DNA of 64,000 nucleotides from Pseudoalteromonas spongiae UST010723-006. GTDB taxonomy: Bacteria > Pseudomonadota > Gammaproteobacteria > Enterobacterales > Alteromonadaceae. Position numbers and translations under genes: made by a program. A model generated the notes under the pieces. That model was not told the DNA's origin, did no database searches, and saw only the letters and a list, made by a program, of their open reading frames with translations. Numbering within the stretch: position 1 is the stretch's first letter; every line of letters starts with the position of its first letter. The stretch is from NCBI RefSeq assembly GCF_000238255.3, contig NZ_CP011040.1:1534239-1598238 (forward strand), read 5' to 3'. This document shows, piece after piece, positions 1 to 8,704 of the stretch.

Positions 1-849
1 TTAATCCAAACACAATTAATGACAGGTACGCTGGCAAACCAAGGCCAACTGCTAGCACAAATTGACCCGACACCGTTTAAACAACGTGTACAAGAAGCCG
101 AAGCTCGCTTAAGCCAAGCAACACGAGATTTAGAACGTATTGAAGCAACGGCAAAAAACGGTTTGGTATCTCAAAGTCAGTTAGATAACGCAAAAACCAA
201 CTTTGAACTCGCCGACATCGCACTTAAACGCGCTGAAAAAGATCTCAGTTACACCACCTTACTCGCACCATTTAACGCGCAGATCTCTGAACGTTTCGCT
301 GAAAAAGGAAACTACGTACAAGCCGGCGATATTGTGGCTCGGCTACAAGATGTTTCGCGTTATTACTTTAATGTGAATGTGCCAGAGCGTTTGGTAAGCA
401 AATACAAAGAGGGTTCGTTAGTTGGCGCTAATGCACATATTATTTCGGCGCCCGATAAAGTTTACCAATTAGAATACATTGAACATGCCACTCAGCCCGA
501 CCCAATTACACAAACATACAAGGTGGTTTTTGCCGCACAAGCCAATGACACCAATTTAACCCCAGGTGCACGTGCGGTTGTACAAGTAAGCCTTGAAAGT
601 CAAAGCGACGAGCAACATTTGCTAGTGCCATTTAATGCTTTACAAGGTAACGATAGCGAAGGTTTTCATGTTTGGAAATTCAATCGCGATACGGCACAAG
701 TAAGCAAGGCAAACGTCGATGTGTTATCGGTTAAAAACCGTTTTGCAGCCATTAAAAGTGGTATTACCGAAGGTGATTTAATCGTTGCCGCAGGCGCCGC
801 GCAAATGCGCGAAGGCATGACTGTAAAACCCTATAAAGCGGAGCTATAA
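1..849 (+). CDS. RND efflux periplasmic adaptor (MFP/HlyD family), 5' end missing
   Basis: This is the membrane-fusion subunit of an RND tripartite pump, linking the inner-membrane permease to an outer-membrane channel. The reading frame is open from base 1, so the N-terminal signal region lies outside the window and the ATG at 19 is internal. Visible parts are the end of a lipoyl half-motif (GQLLAQIDPTPF), an alpha-hairpin (about residues 25-80 from the ATG), the second lipoyl half (APFNAQISERFAEKGNYVQAGD), then the beta-barrel and membrane-proximal domains ending in AQMREGMTVKPYKAEL. The stop is 2 bp before the GTG start of the permease, so the two are co-transcribed. The substrate cannot be read from the sequence. 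Confidence 0.9.
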   Translation, partial: LIQTQLMTGTLANQGQLLAQIDPTPFKQRVQEAEARLSQATRDLERIEATAKNGLVSQSQLDNAKTNFELADIALKRAEKDLSYTTLLAPFNAQISERFAEKGNYVQAGDIVARLQDVSRYYFNVNVPERLVSKYKEGSLVGANAHIISAPDKVYQLEYIEHATQPDPITQTYKVVFAAQANDTNLTPGARAVVQVSLESQSDEQHLLVPFNALQGNDSEGFHVWKFNRDTAQVSKANVDVLSVKNRFAAIKSGITEGDLIVAAGAAQMREGMTVKPYKAEL

Positions 850-851
850 CT

Positions 852-3800
852 GTGGATATCGCTCGTTATTCAATTAAAAACCCAGTCAATATATGGCTGC
901 TGGTGATTGTATTATTAATTGGTGGCACCCTTGGTTTAAGTAACATTGGTCGCTTAGAAGACCCGGCATTTACCATTAAGCAGGTGCAAGTTGTAACTCA
1001 GTTTCCAGGCGCTAGTGCGCAAAAAGTTGAGCGCGAAGTCACCGAACAACTTGAAATTGCACTGCAACAAATGCCGCAACTTAAACAGCTAACGTCTATT
1101 TCAAAACCCGGTTTGTCGGAAATTACCGTTGAAGTAAAACCTAACTTCGACTCAAACGAGTTACCGCAAATATGGGATGAACTAAGAAAACGACTGCGCG
1201 ATGTCACCAGTATTTTACCATCAGGTAGCCATGCGCCAACGGTTTACGATGACTTTGGTGATGTTTACGGCATGTATTACGCGCTCAGTGCGCCTGAATT
1301 TAGCCCGCAAGAGTTACGTGAATTTGCGCGCATTATTCGCCGCGATTTACTCATCACCGAAGGCGTTGCCAAAGTGCAAGTCAGTGGTGTGCAACAAGAG
1401 CAATTGGTGGCTTACATTAACCCATATCAGTTGTCGGGCTTAGGTATTTCATTTCCAGAAATCACTGCACTACTTGAAGAAAATTTAAAGCCATTTAATG
1501 GCGGTCGTATTCAACTAGAAGGCCGTAGCCTACGTTTAATTGTTGAAAACCCGCTAGATCAAATTGAAGAAATTTATAACCTAACAATTGTTGTACCGGG
1601 TACTAACCAGTCATTTAAAATTCGTGATATTGCTGAGCTTAAATTTGAGCCGCTCGATATCCAGCCTACGCTTATTCGCTACCAAGGTCACGAAGCAATT
1701 ACCCTTGCCGTGTCGGCGCTAAACGATGTCAACATTGTTGAAGTGGGTAAGCGCGTAAATGCTAAAGTGGCCGACTTGTTAAGCGAGCTGCCAGCAGGCA
1801 TCACACTGACCCCAATTTATGACCAAGCCAATATTGTTGATGAATCTGTAAAAGGGTTTATTAATAATCTAATCATGTCGGTGATTGTTGTAACCTTAAC
1901 GCTGATGGTATTTATGGGCTGGCGCTCAGGCGTGGTGGTTGGCTCGGTACTGTTAATTACCGTAATGGGCACCGTATTAATTATGTGGCTGATGGGTTTA
2001 CAGTTACAGCGTATTTCTCTGGGCGCTATGGTAATTGCTATGGGGATGCTGGTTGATAATGCCATTGTAGTTGCCGAAGGTATGATGCTGCGCATGAAAC
2101 AAGGCAAAAAAGCGCTTGAAGCCGCAAGCTTTATTGTAAAACGTACGCAATGGCCATTATTAGGTGCAACAGTAATTGGAATCGCGGCCTTCTCAGGCAT
2201 TGGTTTATCAGACGACGCAACAGGTGAGTTTCTTTACTCGCTATTTGCGGTGGTATTAATTTCACTCATGCTCAGCTGGGTATTAGCAATCACCGTAGTG
2301 CCGCTATTTGGTAAATACTTTTACAAAGTGGAGCAGCAATCAAATACACAATCTGGCCACAGTGCATTTTACCGTGGTTATATCGCCCTACTACACAGCG
2401 CACTTAAATTAAGATGGATTACGGTTGCGGTGCTGTTTGCCATTACCTTTATTGCCTACGCCAGCTTCGGTTTAGTGAAACAAGGATTCTTCCCACCTTC
2501 AAATGCGCCTATTTTCTTTGTACATTACTGGGGACCACAAGGGCAAGATATTCGCGAAACCACCAAAAAAGTAGCCGATACCGAAAAAATGCTACTGCAC
2601 TTTGATGAAATAAAGTCAGTAACCAGCTTTGTTGGCCGTGGTGCAGATCGCTTTACCTTAACTTATGCGCCGCAACAACCAAACGAAAGCTACGGCTTTT
2701 TCTTGGTACGCACCCACCAGCGTGATGAAATTGACGGTGTGATTCAGCAGTTAACTAAGCTGATGCCAGACATCGATCTCAACGCCGATTTTTATACCGA
2801 ACGCATGCAGTTTGGCCCAGGTGGTGGCGCTAAATTAGCAGCGCGATTCTCAGGCCCAGATTCTGAAGTACTGCGCCAGTTAGCCCGTGAAGCAGAAAAC
2901 ATTATGCTAAACGATGGCAAAATTCGCGATATTCGTCACGATTGGCGTGAAAAAGGCTTAGTGTTAAACACCCATTATGATTCGGTAAACGCAGGCATTG
3001 CGGCGGTTTCACGTAATGATTTTGCACAAACTATTCAATATGCATCAACGGGGCTGGAACTTGGCCGCTTGCAAGATGGTGATTACAGCTATGCCATTAC
3101 CGCCAAAGTAGCAAGCTCGGGCCAATCGGAAACCGAAGCAATTGAAAACAGCTTAGTGTGGAGCTCATCACAGCGTAAATACATTCCATTTAGGCAAGTA
3201 TCAACGGGCTTAAAACTGGAAAATGAAGAGACTCAAATTCATCGTCGCGACCGTGTAAGAACCATTACGGTACTTGCCGACCCGGGCTTTGATGAAACCG
3301 CAGGTAAAGCATTTGCACGTATCAAACCACAAATTGAAGCAATGCAACTACCGGCTGGCTATAGCCTAGAATGGGGTGGTGAATACGAGTCATCACGCGA
3401 TGCACAAAAAGCACTTGGTACAGGCTTGCCTGCGGGCTTTTTAGTGATGCTGTTGATTTCAATTGTGTTATTTGGCCGCGTGCGTCAGCCACTGATTATT
3501 TGGTTAGTTGTGCCAATGGCTGCGGTAGGCGTTGTAACTGGTTTACTTGTTACCGATATGCCGTTTGGCTTTATGTCACTGCTGGGTTTCTTAAGTTTAT
3601 TTGGCATGTTAATTAAAAATGCCATTGTTTTACTTGAAGAAATTGACCTGCAAATTAAAGAAGGCAGCGTACCAAACGAAGCTATTTTATCGGCCAGCGC
3701 GTCACGTTTACGCCCTGTTGCACTGGCTGCGATTACCACTATTTTAGGTATGGCGCCGCTTTTAAGCGATGCGTTCTTCGCCGATATGTCGGTAACCATT

Positions 3801-3902
3801 ATGGGTGGTTTAGCATTTGCAACCTTGCTCACACTGATTGCCGTGCCTGTGTTCTATAGCATTTTTTACCGCTTAAGCTATCGCAAAGTGAAAGTAAGTT
3901 AA
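852..3902 (+). CDS. RND (HAE1-type) multidrug efflux permease
   Basis: Inner-membrane proton-driven efflux permease of 1016 residues, the usual length for AcrB-type proteins. The start is GTG, giving MDIARYSIKNP, a standard RND N-terminus. The TM4 motif reads LVDNAIVVAEG: Asp402 is present, but the second Asp of the AcrB pair (D407/D408) is Asn403. The TM10 motif FGMLIKNAIVLLEEI keeps the essential Lys. Two large periplasmic porter loops are present. It forms an operon with the adaptor just upstream. No outer-membrane TolC-type gene follows, so the pump probably shares a channel encoded elsewhere. Substrate unknown. Confidence 0.95.
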   Translation: MDIARYSIKNPVNIWLLVIVLLIGGTLGLSNIGRLEDPAFTIKQVQVVTQFPGASAQKVEREVTEQLEIALQQMPQLKQLTSISKPGLSEITVEVKPNFDSNELPQIWDELRKRLRDVTSILPSGSHAPTVYDDFGDVYGMYYALSAPEFSPQELREFARIIRRDLLITEGVAKVQVSGVQQEQLVAYINPYQLSGLGISFPEITALLEENLKPFNGGRIQLEGRSLRLIVENPLDQIEEIYNLTIVVPGTNQSFKIRDIAELKFEPLDIQPTLIRYQGHEAITLAVSALNDVNIVEVGKRVNAKVADLLSELPAGITLTPIYDQANIVDESVKGFINNLIMSVIVVTLTLMVFMGWRSGVVVGSVLLITVMGTVLIMWLMGLQLQRISLGAMVIAMGMLVDNAIVVAEGMMLRMKQGKKALEAASFIVKRTQWPLLGATVIGIAAFSGIGLSDDATGEFLYSLFAVVLISLMLSWVLAITVVPLFGKYFYKVEQQSNTQSGHSAFYRGYIALLHSALKLRWITVAVLFAITFIAYASFGLVKQGFFPPSNAPIFFVHYWGPQGQDIRETTKKVADTEKMLLHFDEIKSVTSFVGRGADRFTLTYAPQQPNESYGFFLVRTHQRDEIDGVIQQLTKLMPDIDLNADFYTERMQFGPGGGAKLAARFSGPDSEVLRQLAREAENIMLNDGKIRDIRHDWREKGLVLNTHYDSVNAGIAAVSRNDFAQTIQYASTGLELGRLQDGDYSYAITAKVASSGQSETEAIENSLVWSSSQRKYIPFRQVSTGLKLENEETQIHRRDRVRTITVLADPGFDETAGKAFARIKPQIEAMQLPAGYSLEWGGEYESSRDAQKALGTGLPAGFLVMLLISIVLFGRVRQPLIIWLVVPMAAVGVVTGLLVTDMPFGFMSLLGFLSLFGMLIKNAIVLLEEIDLQIKEGSVPNEAILSASASRLRPVALAAITTILGMAPLLSDAFFADMSVTIMGGLAFATLLTLIAVPVFYSIFYRLSYRKVKVS

Positions 3903-3932
3903 CACTTTGCTAGCTGAATAAAAGCACAATAA

Positions 3933-3966
3933 AAAAAGCGAGTTAGGGTTTCCTTACTCGCTTTTT
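3933..3966. terminator. Bidirectional rho-independent terminator
   Basis: Inverted repeat with stem AAAGCGAGT/ACTCGCTTT, a 12-base loop, and A/T runs on both sides. It lies between the end of the RND permease and the end of the convergent cytochrome b561 gene and can serve both. Confidence 0.8.
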
Positions 3967-4004
3967 TATTATTAATAACGCCGCCATATAAAAAACAATA
4001 AACG

Positions 4005-4523
4005 TTAAAGCATGCGTTTTAAGGTATCGTCTTTTTTAATAAAGTAATGGTACAGCGCACCCGCAACATGCATAAAAATTAGCAAGGCAAACACAGCAAT
4101 AAGTAAGCTGTGTAATTCGCGAAACAAGCCATAAAGCACAATGTCTGGTTCGCTTTTCACGCCAATGCTCACTATGCCAAAAAACGAAATTGGCTTACTG
4201 GCGAAATACTGCGACAAAATGCCCGTTAGTGGCACTGCACACATCAAACAATAAAGTAGAAAATGCACACTGCTTGCTGCCATTTTCTGCAACTTAGATT
4301 CATCACTGCTCGAAGTAAGCGGCGTTGAGCTAAATTTGGCGCACACTCGCAGCACAAATAATACTAAAGCAACTAAGCCAAACGCCTTATGTAGCGCCAG
4401 TAAACTAGGTTGCCATGGTTCAAGTGAACTAACCATAGTTAAACCTGCAGCAAACAGCGATACAAACATCATCGCCATTACCCAGTGTAATAATCTTAAA
4501 CTTAAACTGTGTTTAGCAATCAT
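4005..4523 (-). CDS. Cytochrome b561 family protein
   Basis: Small four-helix membrane haem protein of 172 residues (CybB/YodB-like), expected to pass electrons from quinol to a periplasmic partner. Hydrophobic helices are seen at about residues 12-30, 45-62, 85-105 and 135-160. Likely haem-ligand histidines are in SLRLLHW, LLALHKA, ELHSLL and MHVAGALYHY. Its ATG overlaps the stop of the upstream catalase-like gene by 4 bases, so the two are translationally coupled. The pairing matches known SrpA/YodB-type pairs in which the b561 supports a haem peroxidase. Confidence 0.88.
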   Translation of the reverse strand: MIAKHSLSLRLLHWVMAMMFVSLFAAGLTMVSSLEPWQPSLLALHKAFGLVALVLFVLRVCAKFSSTPLTSSSDESKLQKMAASSVHFLLYCLMCAVPLTGILSQYFASKPISFFGIVSIGVKSEPDIVLYGLFRELHSLLIAVFALLIFMHVAGALYHYFIKKDDTLKRML

Positions 4524-5488
4524 TGCAGCGCCTCCAGCAGTTTTTCTTTCGCTCTGCGACGATAAGACTCCGCATATGCAGCAGAGCGCGCATTCAAGAT
4601 AGGATCTTGAGTCGCGACAATGCCTGTTGGTAAGGTTAGCGGATCAAAGTTAATGTCGTGGCAGCGCGCACCTTCGCTGGAATCGATAGTTTTAATCTTG
4701 AGCACTCCTGCAGATACCTGTTCGCGTGAGCTTGGCCAAATTACCGCTGGATTAGTTTCATCATCGCCATCACTGGCTAAAGTAAACACCCAATTAAATG
4801 ATACAGCCCCGTTTGCTAAACGGCTTGATAACTCATCAAACAGCGCATTATTGCTATTTGAAAGGGTATTTGGTGTGTTATCGCGAGGCATAACATGCCA
4901 CCTCACCGCCTGTTTATTGTTTTGATTATCAATCAAATAGAACGCATTTATGCTGTTGTATTGCTCAAGAGCAAAACTCGAAGACGGCGTGTAGCTGGCT
5001 TTCCAATTTAAAAAATCTTTGCTTTCAGGATGCTCGTTAAAAAATGCTTTAATCGCATCAGGTCCTTGCTTAATTGCCACAATTTGCTGATAAAAATCAT
5101 GTGCATTAGTGACCGCCATCGCAGGCGGTGTATTCATGGCAATACGCCACTGCTCAGTGCTGCTTAAATCAAAACTCAACGCTAGGCTACGCACGGGCGC
5201 TTTTAAATCTGGCGCTGTTGGATTACTACCCGCAATTGAAAAGCGACCAACAAAAGCAGTCGTTCCAGCTTCAAACAAGGTGGCTTTTGTGTAGGGTGCA
5301 AGTGCGCCATTAGCGACAAACTCACCTGTTATACATGCACCTTTTGCATGCGCACGGCGAAAACCAGCAAACGGCTTATTGCCTTCTTGCAAGTCGACAA
5401 ATTGCTGCGCAGTGACTTTTTCCTGTGCAACTAAATTGGCAGACAACACCAAGCCCAACCAAGATAAAAATTGAATAAGTGTTTTCAA
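4520..5488 (-). CDS. Periplasmic catalase-family peroxidase (SrpA-like)
   Basis: Short catalase-fold haem protein of 322 residues with an N-terminal signal sequence ending near ANLVAQ. The distal-His motif RRAHAKG is clear, and a C-terminal AYAESYRRR resembles the catalase proximal haem-Tyr motif. It lacks the long arms of true catalases, as in the SrpA subfamily, so organic hydroperoxides or low peroxide levels are likely substrates. The start is a TTG with an AGGGG Shine-Dalgarno about 5 bases upstream. It is first in an operon with the overlapping cytochrome b561, which suggests use of membrane-derived electrons. Confidence 0.88.
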   Translation of the reverse strand: MKTLIQFLSWLGLVLSANLVAQEKVTAQQFVDLQEGNKPFAGFRRAHAKGACITGEFVANGALAPYTKATLFEAGTTAFVGRFSIAGSNPTAPDLKAPVRSLALSFDLSSTEQWRIAMNTPPAMAVTNAHDFYQQIVAIKQGPDAIKAFFNEHPESKDFLNWKASYTPSSSFALEQYNSINAFYLIDNQNNKQAVRWHVMPRDNTPNTLSNSNNALFDELSSRLANGAVSFNWVFTLASDGDDETNPAVIWPSSREQVSAGVLKIKTIDSSEGARCHDINFDPLTLPTGIVATQDPILNARSAAYAESYRRRAKEKLLEALQ

Positions 5489-5841
5489 ATGTGCCCCTTC
5501 ACTTTAATAAACCACGATAAAGTTCACATCTATACCAATCGCTGAAAATGCAAACATAACTAAAAGAGTGTAGCCGATTGGCATAAATGCACGGTTTATA
5601 AGGTATAAACCGGAAAACAGGCCAATTTATTTCACCTATTTACCCTTATTTGCTTCGACTTCAAATTAATATTTGTTTATCTAACTAAATCTAAATAAAT
5701 CATAAAAACGTCAAAAATAAATTAGATCAATATAAACAAACACTTAAATACACTTTCTGCGTTGATCAAGTTTTATCCACTTGAAATTAGAGCTCAAATA
5801 ATTAGAATTGTAATCAATTTAAACCATGTGAGGTAAATATC
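5489..5841. other. Intergenic region between catalase-like gene and putP leader ORF
   Basis: About 350 bp of AT-rich sequence that must hold the promoter of the leftward catalase/b561 operon and that of the rightward putP-proB operon. The one clear structure is the palindrome at 5592-5612. No coding potential was seen. Confidence 0.6.
5592..5612. promoter_or_regulatory. Perfect 9-bp-arm palindrome, candidate operator
   Basis: CGGTTTATA-AGG-TATAAACCG, perfect arms with a 3-base spacer. It lies about 105 bp upstream of the catalase start and 230 bp upstream of the putP leader ORF. It has no T-run, so a protein-binding site is likelier than a terminator. The regulator is unknown. Confidence 0.5.
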
Positions 5842-5985
5842 ATGAGTACTAAGACGGATCTTTTTGGGTACCTTTCTTTTAAATTTATCGCCGCTGTAAG
5901 TTACTTATTAGCCGCGGGTTCTCTTGCTAAAAAGCGAATCTCAGGTGACTCACAAGGGCGCTACGCAAATTCTCAAAGCAAATAA
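5842..5985 (+). CDS. Small 47-residue protein upstream of putP
   Basis: A short ORF starting MSTKTDLFGYLSFK, preceded by GAGGT 7 bases before the ATG, a good ribosome-binding site. It has a hydrophobic middle (FIAAVSYLLAAGSLA) followed by a basic, polar tail, so it could be a small membrane protein. It ends 25 bp before putP and probably shares its mRNA. No family is recognised. It could be an accessory peptide for the symporter or a leader peptide. Existence as a protein rests only on the ribosome-binding site and position. Confidence 0.5.
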   Translation: MSTKTDLFGYLSFKFIAAVSYLLAAGSLAKKRISGDSQGRYANSQSK

Positions 5986-6010
5986 CATAATTAATTAGTA
6001 CTGAAATAAA

Positions 6011-7489
6011 ATGTTCGATTACGCGACTTTTTCTATTTTATTATATTTCGCCCTGCTAATTTTCATTGGCGTTTATGCCATGAAAAAATCCACATCAGAT
6101 AACGGTGAATATTTACTCGGTGGGCGCAATGTTAGCGCCAAAGTGACCGCGTTATCAGCTGGCGCCTCAGATATGAGTGGCTGGATGCTGATGGGTCTAC
6201 CAGGTGCCGCTTATGTTAGTGGATTAGGCAGTATTTGGCTTGCAGTTGGCCTAGTGTTAGGTGCCTATGTGAACTATCACATTGTTGCGCCTAAGCTTCG
6301 AGTATTCACAGAACTTGCAGATGATGCACTGACCATTCCCGAGTTCTTTTCAAAGCGCTTCGCCCTTGAAAAAGGCAGTGTAAGACTCATTGCGTCGATT
6401 GTTATTATTGTATTTTTCACGGTTTATACCGCATCAGGCCTAGTCGCCGGCGGTAAACTGTTTGAATCGGCATTTAATATTGATTACACCATTGGCATTG
6501 TGGCTACCGTTAGCATAGTCGTAATTTACACGGTACTTGGCGGGTTCCTTGCGGTCAGTTTAAGTGACTTTATTCAGGGCGTAATCATGCTCATTGCGCT
6601 GATTGCCGTACCTATGGTGACCTTCAGTAACTTTGATGCTGAAGCTGCCAGTAACTTCACCCAATCAATGTCGTTTGATTTTGGCAATGTTGAATTGCTT
6701 GCCGCTATTAGCTTAATGACATGGGGCCTTGGTTACTTTGGTCAGCCACACATTATTGTGCGCTTTATGGCAATTGATAGCCATGAAAACTTAGCCAAAG
6801 CACGCAAAATCGGTTTATCGTGGATGACAATTTCGATTATTGGTGCGCTAGTAACAGGCCTTGTTGGTGCAAGCTTTATTGCCAACAGCGAGCAATCAGT
6901 ATCTGATCCCGAAACCATTTTTATCTTTCTATCACAGTTTTTGTTCCACCCATTTGTGGCAGGTTGGCTGCTTGCAGCAATTTTAGCTGCCATTATGAGC
7001 ACCATTTCGTCACAGCTATTAGTGTCGTCGAGCTCGCTGGTTGAAGATATCTATAAGAGCTATGCAAAGCGTCAGCCAAGCAGTAACGAACTGCTGATGA
7101 TTAGCCGCGTATGCGTGCTCGTGGTGGCCGTTGTGGCATCACTGATTGCCCTAGACAGCAATAGCAGCGTACTTAATTTAGTATCAAACGCATGGGCCGG
7201 TTTTGGCGCAGCATTTGGCCCACTGGTAATCTTTAGTTTATGGTGGAAAAAGCTAACGCACAGCGGCGCAGTAGCCGGTGTGGTTGTGGGTTCACTCACC
7301 GTACTACTTTGGGCATACGTACCGCTACTCGAAAATGGCGAAACCTTAAGTGTTTACTTTTACGAGTTACTACCAGGTTTTGTAGCGAGTTCACTTGCTA
7401 TTGTGCTGGTTAGCTTGAACACGCAGCAGCCAGATCAGCAAGCTATCAAATGGTTCAACGCAACAAACGCCAAGCTCCAAGAGGCTTAA
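6011..7489 (+). CDS. putP: Sodium/proline symporter
   Basis: SSS-family inner-membrane symporter importing proline with sodium. It has 492 residues and about 13 hydrophobic segments, as in E. coli PutP. The N-terminal YLLGGRNVSAKVTALSAGASDMSGWMLMG region (read in parts) is the PutP hallmark, with the sodium-site helix and the WGLGYFGQPHI segment also seen. proB follows after 3 bases, so proline uptake and the first step of proline synthesis sit in one operon. This points to osmoprotection rather than use of proline as a carbon source, since no putA is nearby. Confidence 0.95.
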   Translation: MFDYATFSILLYFALLIFIGVYAMKKSTSDNGEYLLGGRNVSAKVTALSAGASDMSGWMLMGLPGAAYVSGLGSIWLAVGLVLGAYVNYHIVAPKLRVFTELADDALTIPEFFSKRFALEKGSVRLIASIVIIVFFTVYTASGLVAGGKLFESAFNIDYTIGIVATVSIVVIYTVLGGFLAVSLSDFIQGVIMLIALIAVPMVTFSNFDAEAASNFTQSMSFDFGNVELLAAISLMTWGLGYFGQPHIIVRFMAIDSHENLAKARKIGLSWMTISIIGALVTGLVGASFIANSEQSVSDPETIFIFLSQFLFHPFVAGWLLAAILAAIMSTISSQLLVSSSSLVEDIYKSYAKRQPSSNELLMISRVCVLVVAVVASLIALDSNSSVLNLVSNAWAGFGAAFGPLVIFSLWWKKLTHSGAVAGVVVGSLTVLLWAYVPLLENGETLSVYFYELLPGFVASSLAIVLVSLNTQQPDQQAIKWFNATNAKLQEA

Positions 7490-7492
7490 TTT

Positions 7493-8602
7493 ATGCAACA
7501 AAATCTTAAAAATATCGGCTGGAAACGGATTGTGATTAAAGTGGGAAGCGCATTAATTGCGCCTCACCGCGACGGATGCAGTAGCCAGTATTTATTAAGT
7601 ATCGCAAATTTTATTGTACGTTGCCGTGCATCAGGTATTCAGGTGGTATTAGTATCATCGGGTTCAGTTGCCGCAGGCGCGCACTTATTTAATAACGTCG
7701 ACAATTCGTCGATGACAGTGAAAAAAGCCATGGCGGCAGCAGGCCAGTCTGAAATGATGGCAACTTGGGATAGGTTATTTGATTTTAATACAGCCCAAGT
7801 ACTGCTTACCCATGCCGATTTACGCAATCGCGACCGCTTTGAAAGTGTGCGCGACACACTGACTGCGTTACTACAAAACGATATTCTGCCTATCGTAAAT
7901 GAAAACGATACGGTAACCACCGACAAGCTAAAAGTGGGTGATAACGACAATTTATCAGCAATGGTGGCCAGTGCCGCTTACGCCGATGCATTGATTATCT
8001 GTTCTGATATCGATGGACTTTATACCGCCAATCCTCATGAGGACAAAAGCGCAACGCTGATTCCTGATGTAATGCGTATTGACCCTGAAATTTATGCGAT
8101 GGCAGGCGGTGCAACCAGCGATGTTGGTACTGGCGGTATGAAAACCAAAGTACAAGCCGCTGAAAAAGCAGTTTCACACGGTATTAATACATATATTGTT
8201 AACGGCTTTAGCGAAGCGACGTTTAATACGCTGTTACAAGGCGGTAATCCGGGCACCTTGTTCCACGCTATTGAAACGCCAATGCAAGACCAAAGCCACT
8301 GGATGAAACACACCACCAAAGCACAAGGTGAACTGGTTGTTGAAGACACATTTGCAATGCAAAAACAAAGCGACAATCTTATTACGCCGCAAGATTTGGT
8401 GAATGTGATTGGTGACTTTTCTGCAGGCGAAGTGGTACTACTTCGTAAAGAAAATGGCGACAAACTTGCCAAAGTAAAAAGTAATTACAGCAGTTGCTTA
8501 CTTAATTTTGTGGCCGAACAAGACAACGATGACTTGTCTGAGAAGCTGCATGACTCAGCAGCACCTATTCTCTCAGAGCAATATGTGTCTTTAAGTAATT
8601 AG
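7493..8602 (+). CDS. proB: Glutamate 5-kinase
   Basis: Phosphorylates glutamate to gamma-glutamyl phosphate, the first step of proline synthesis. At 369 residues it matches full-length ProB: an amino-acid kinase domain (about 10-260; RIVIKVGSALIA near the start, SSGSVAAG, IVNENDTV, GTGGMKTKVQAA) and a C-terminal PUA domain (about 285-355). GAGG inside the last codons of putP is the ribosome-binding site, so it is coupled to putP. Its usual partner proA is absent here. A second proBA may exist elsewhere and this copy may be stress-specific, which is inference. Confidence 0.95.
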   Translation: MQQNLKNIGWKRIVIKVGSALIAPHRDGCSSQYLLSIANFIVRCRASGIQVVLVSSGSVAAGAHLFNNVDNSSMTVKKAMAAAGQSEMMATWDRLFDFNTAQVLLTHADLRNRDRFESVRDTLTALLQNDILPIVNENDTVTTDKLKVGDNDNLSAMVASAAYADALIICSDIDGLYTANPHEDKSATLIPDVMRIDPEIYAMAGGATSDVGTGGMKTKVQAAEKAVSHGINTYIVNGFSEATFNTLLQGGNPGTLFHAIETPMQDQSHWMKHTTKAQGELVVEDTFAMQKQSDNLITPQDLVNVIGDFSAGEVVLLRKENGDKLAKVKSNYSSCLLNFVAEQDNDDLSEKLHDSAAPILSEQYVSLSN

Positions 8603-8657
8603 CAACTAACTTGCACCGTAATTGTTTGACCCTATCAAACATAATTACAACCCAACA

Positions 8658-8685
8658 AAGGGGTTAGCATAGCGCTAACCCTTTT
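8658..8685 (+). terminator. Rho-independent terminator after proB
   Basis: Stem AGGGGTTAGC / GCTAACCCTT with a short loop followed by a T-run. It ends the putP-proB transcript and may also serve the convergent ABC operon. Confidence 0.8.
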
Positions 8686-8704
8686 TATATTTACCTCACT
8701 AATA

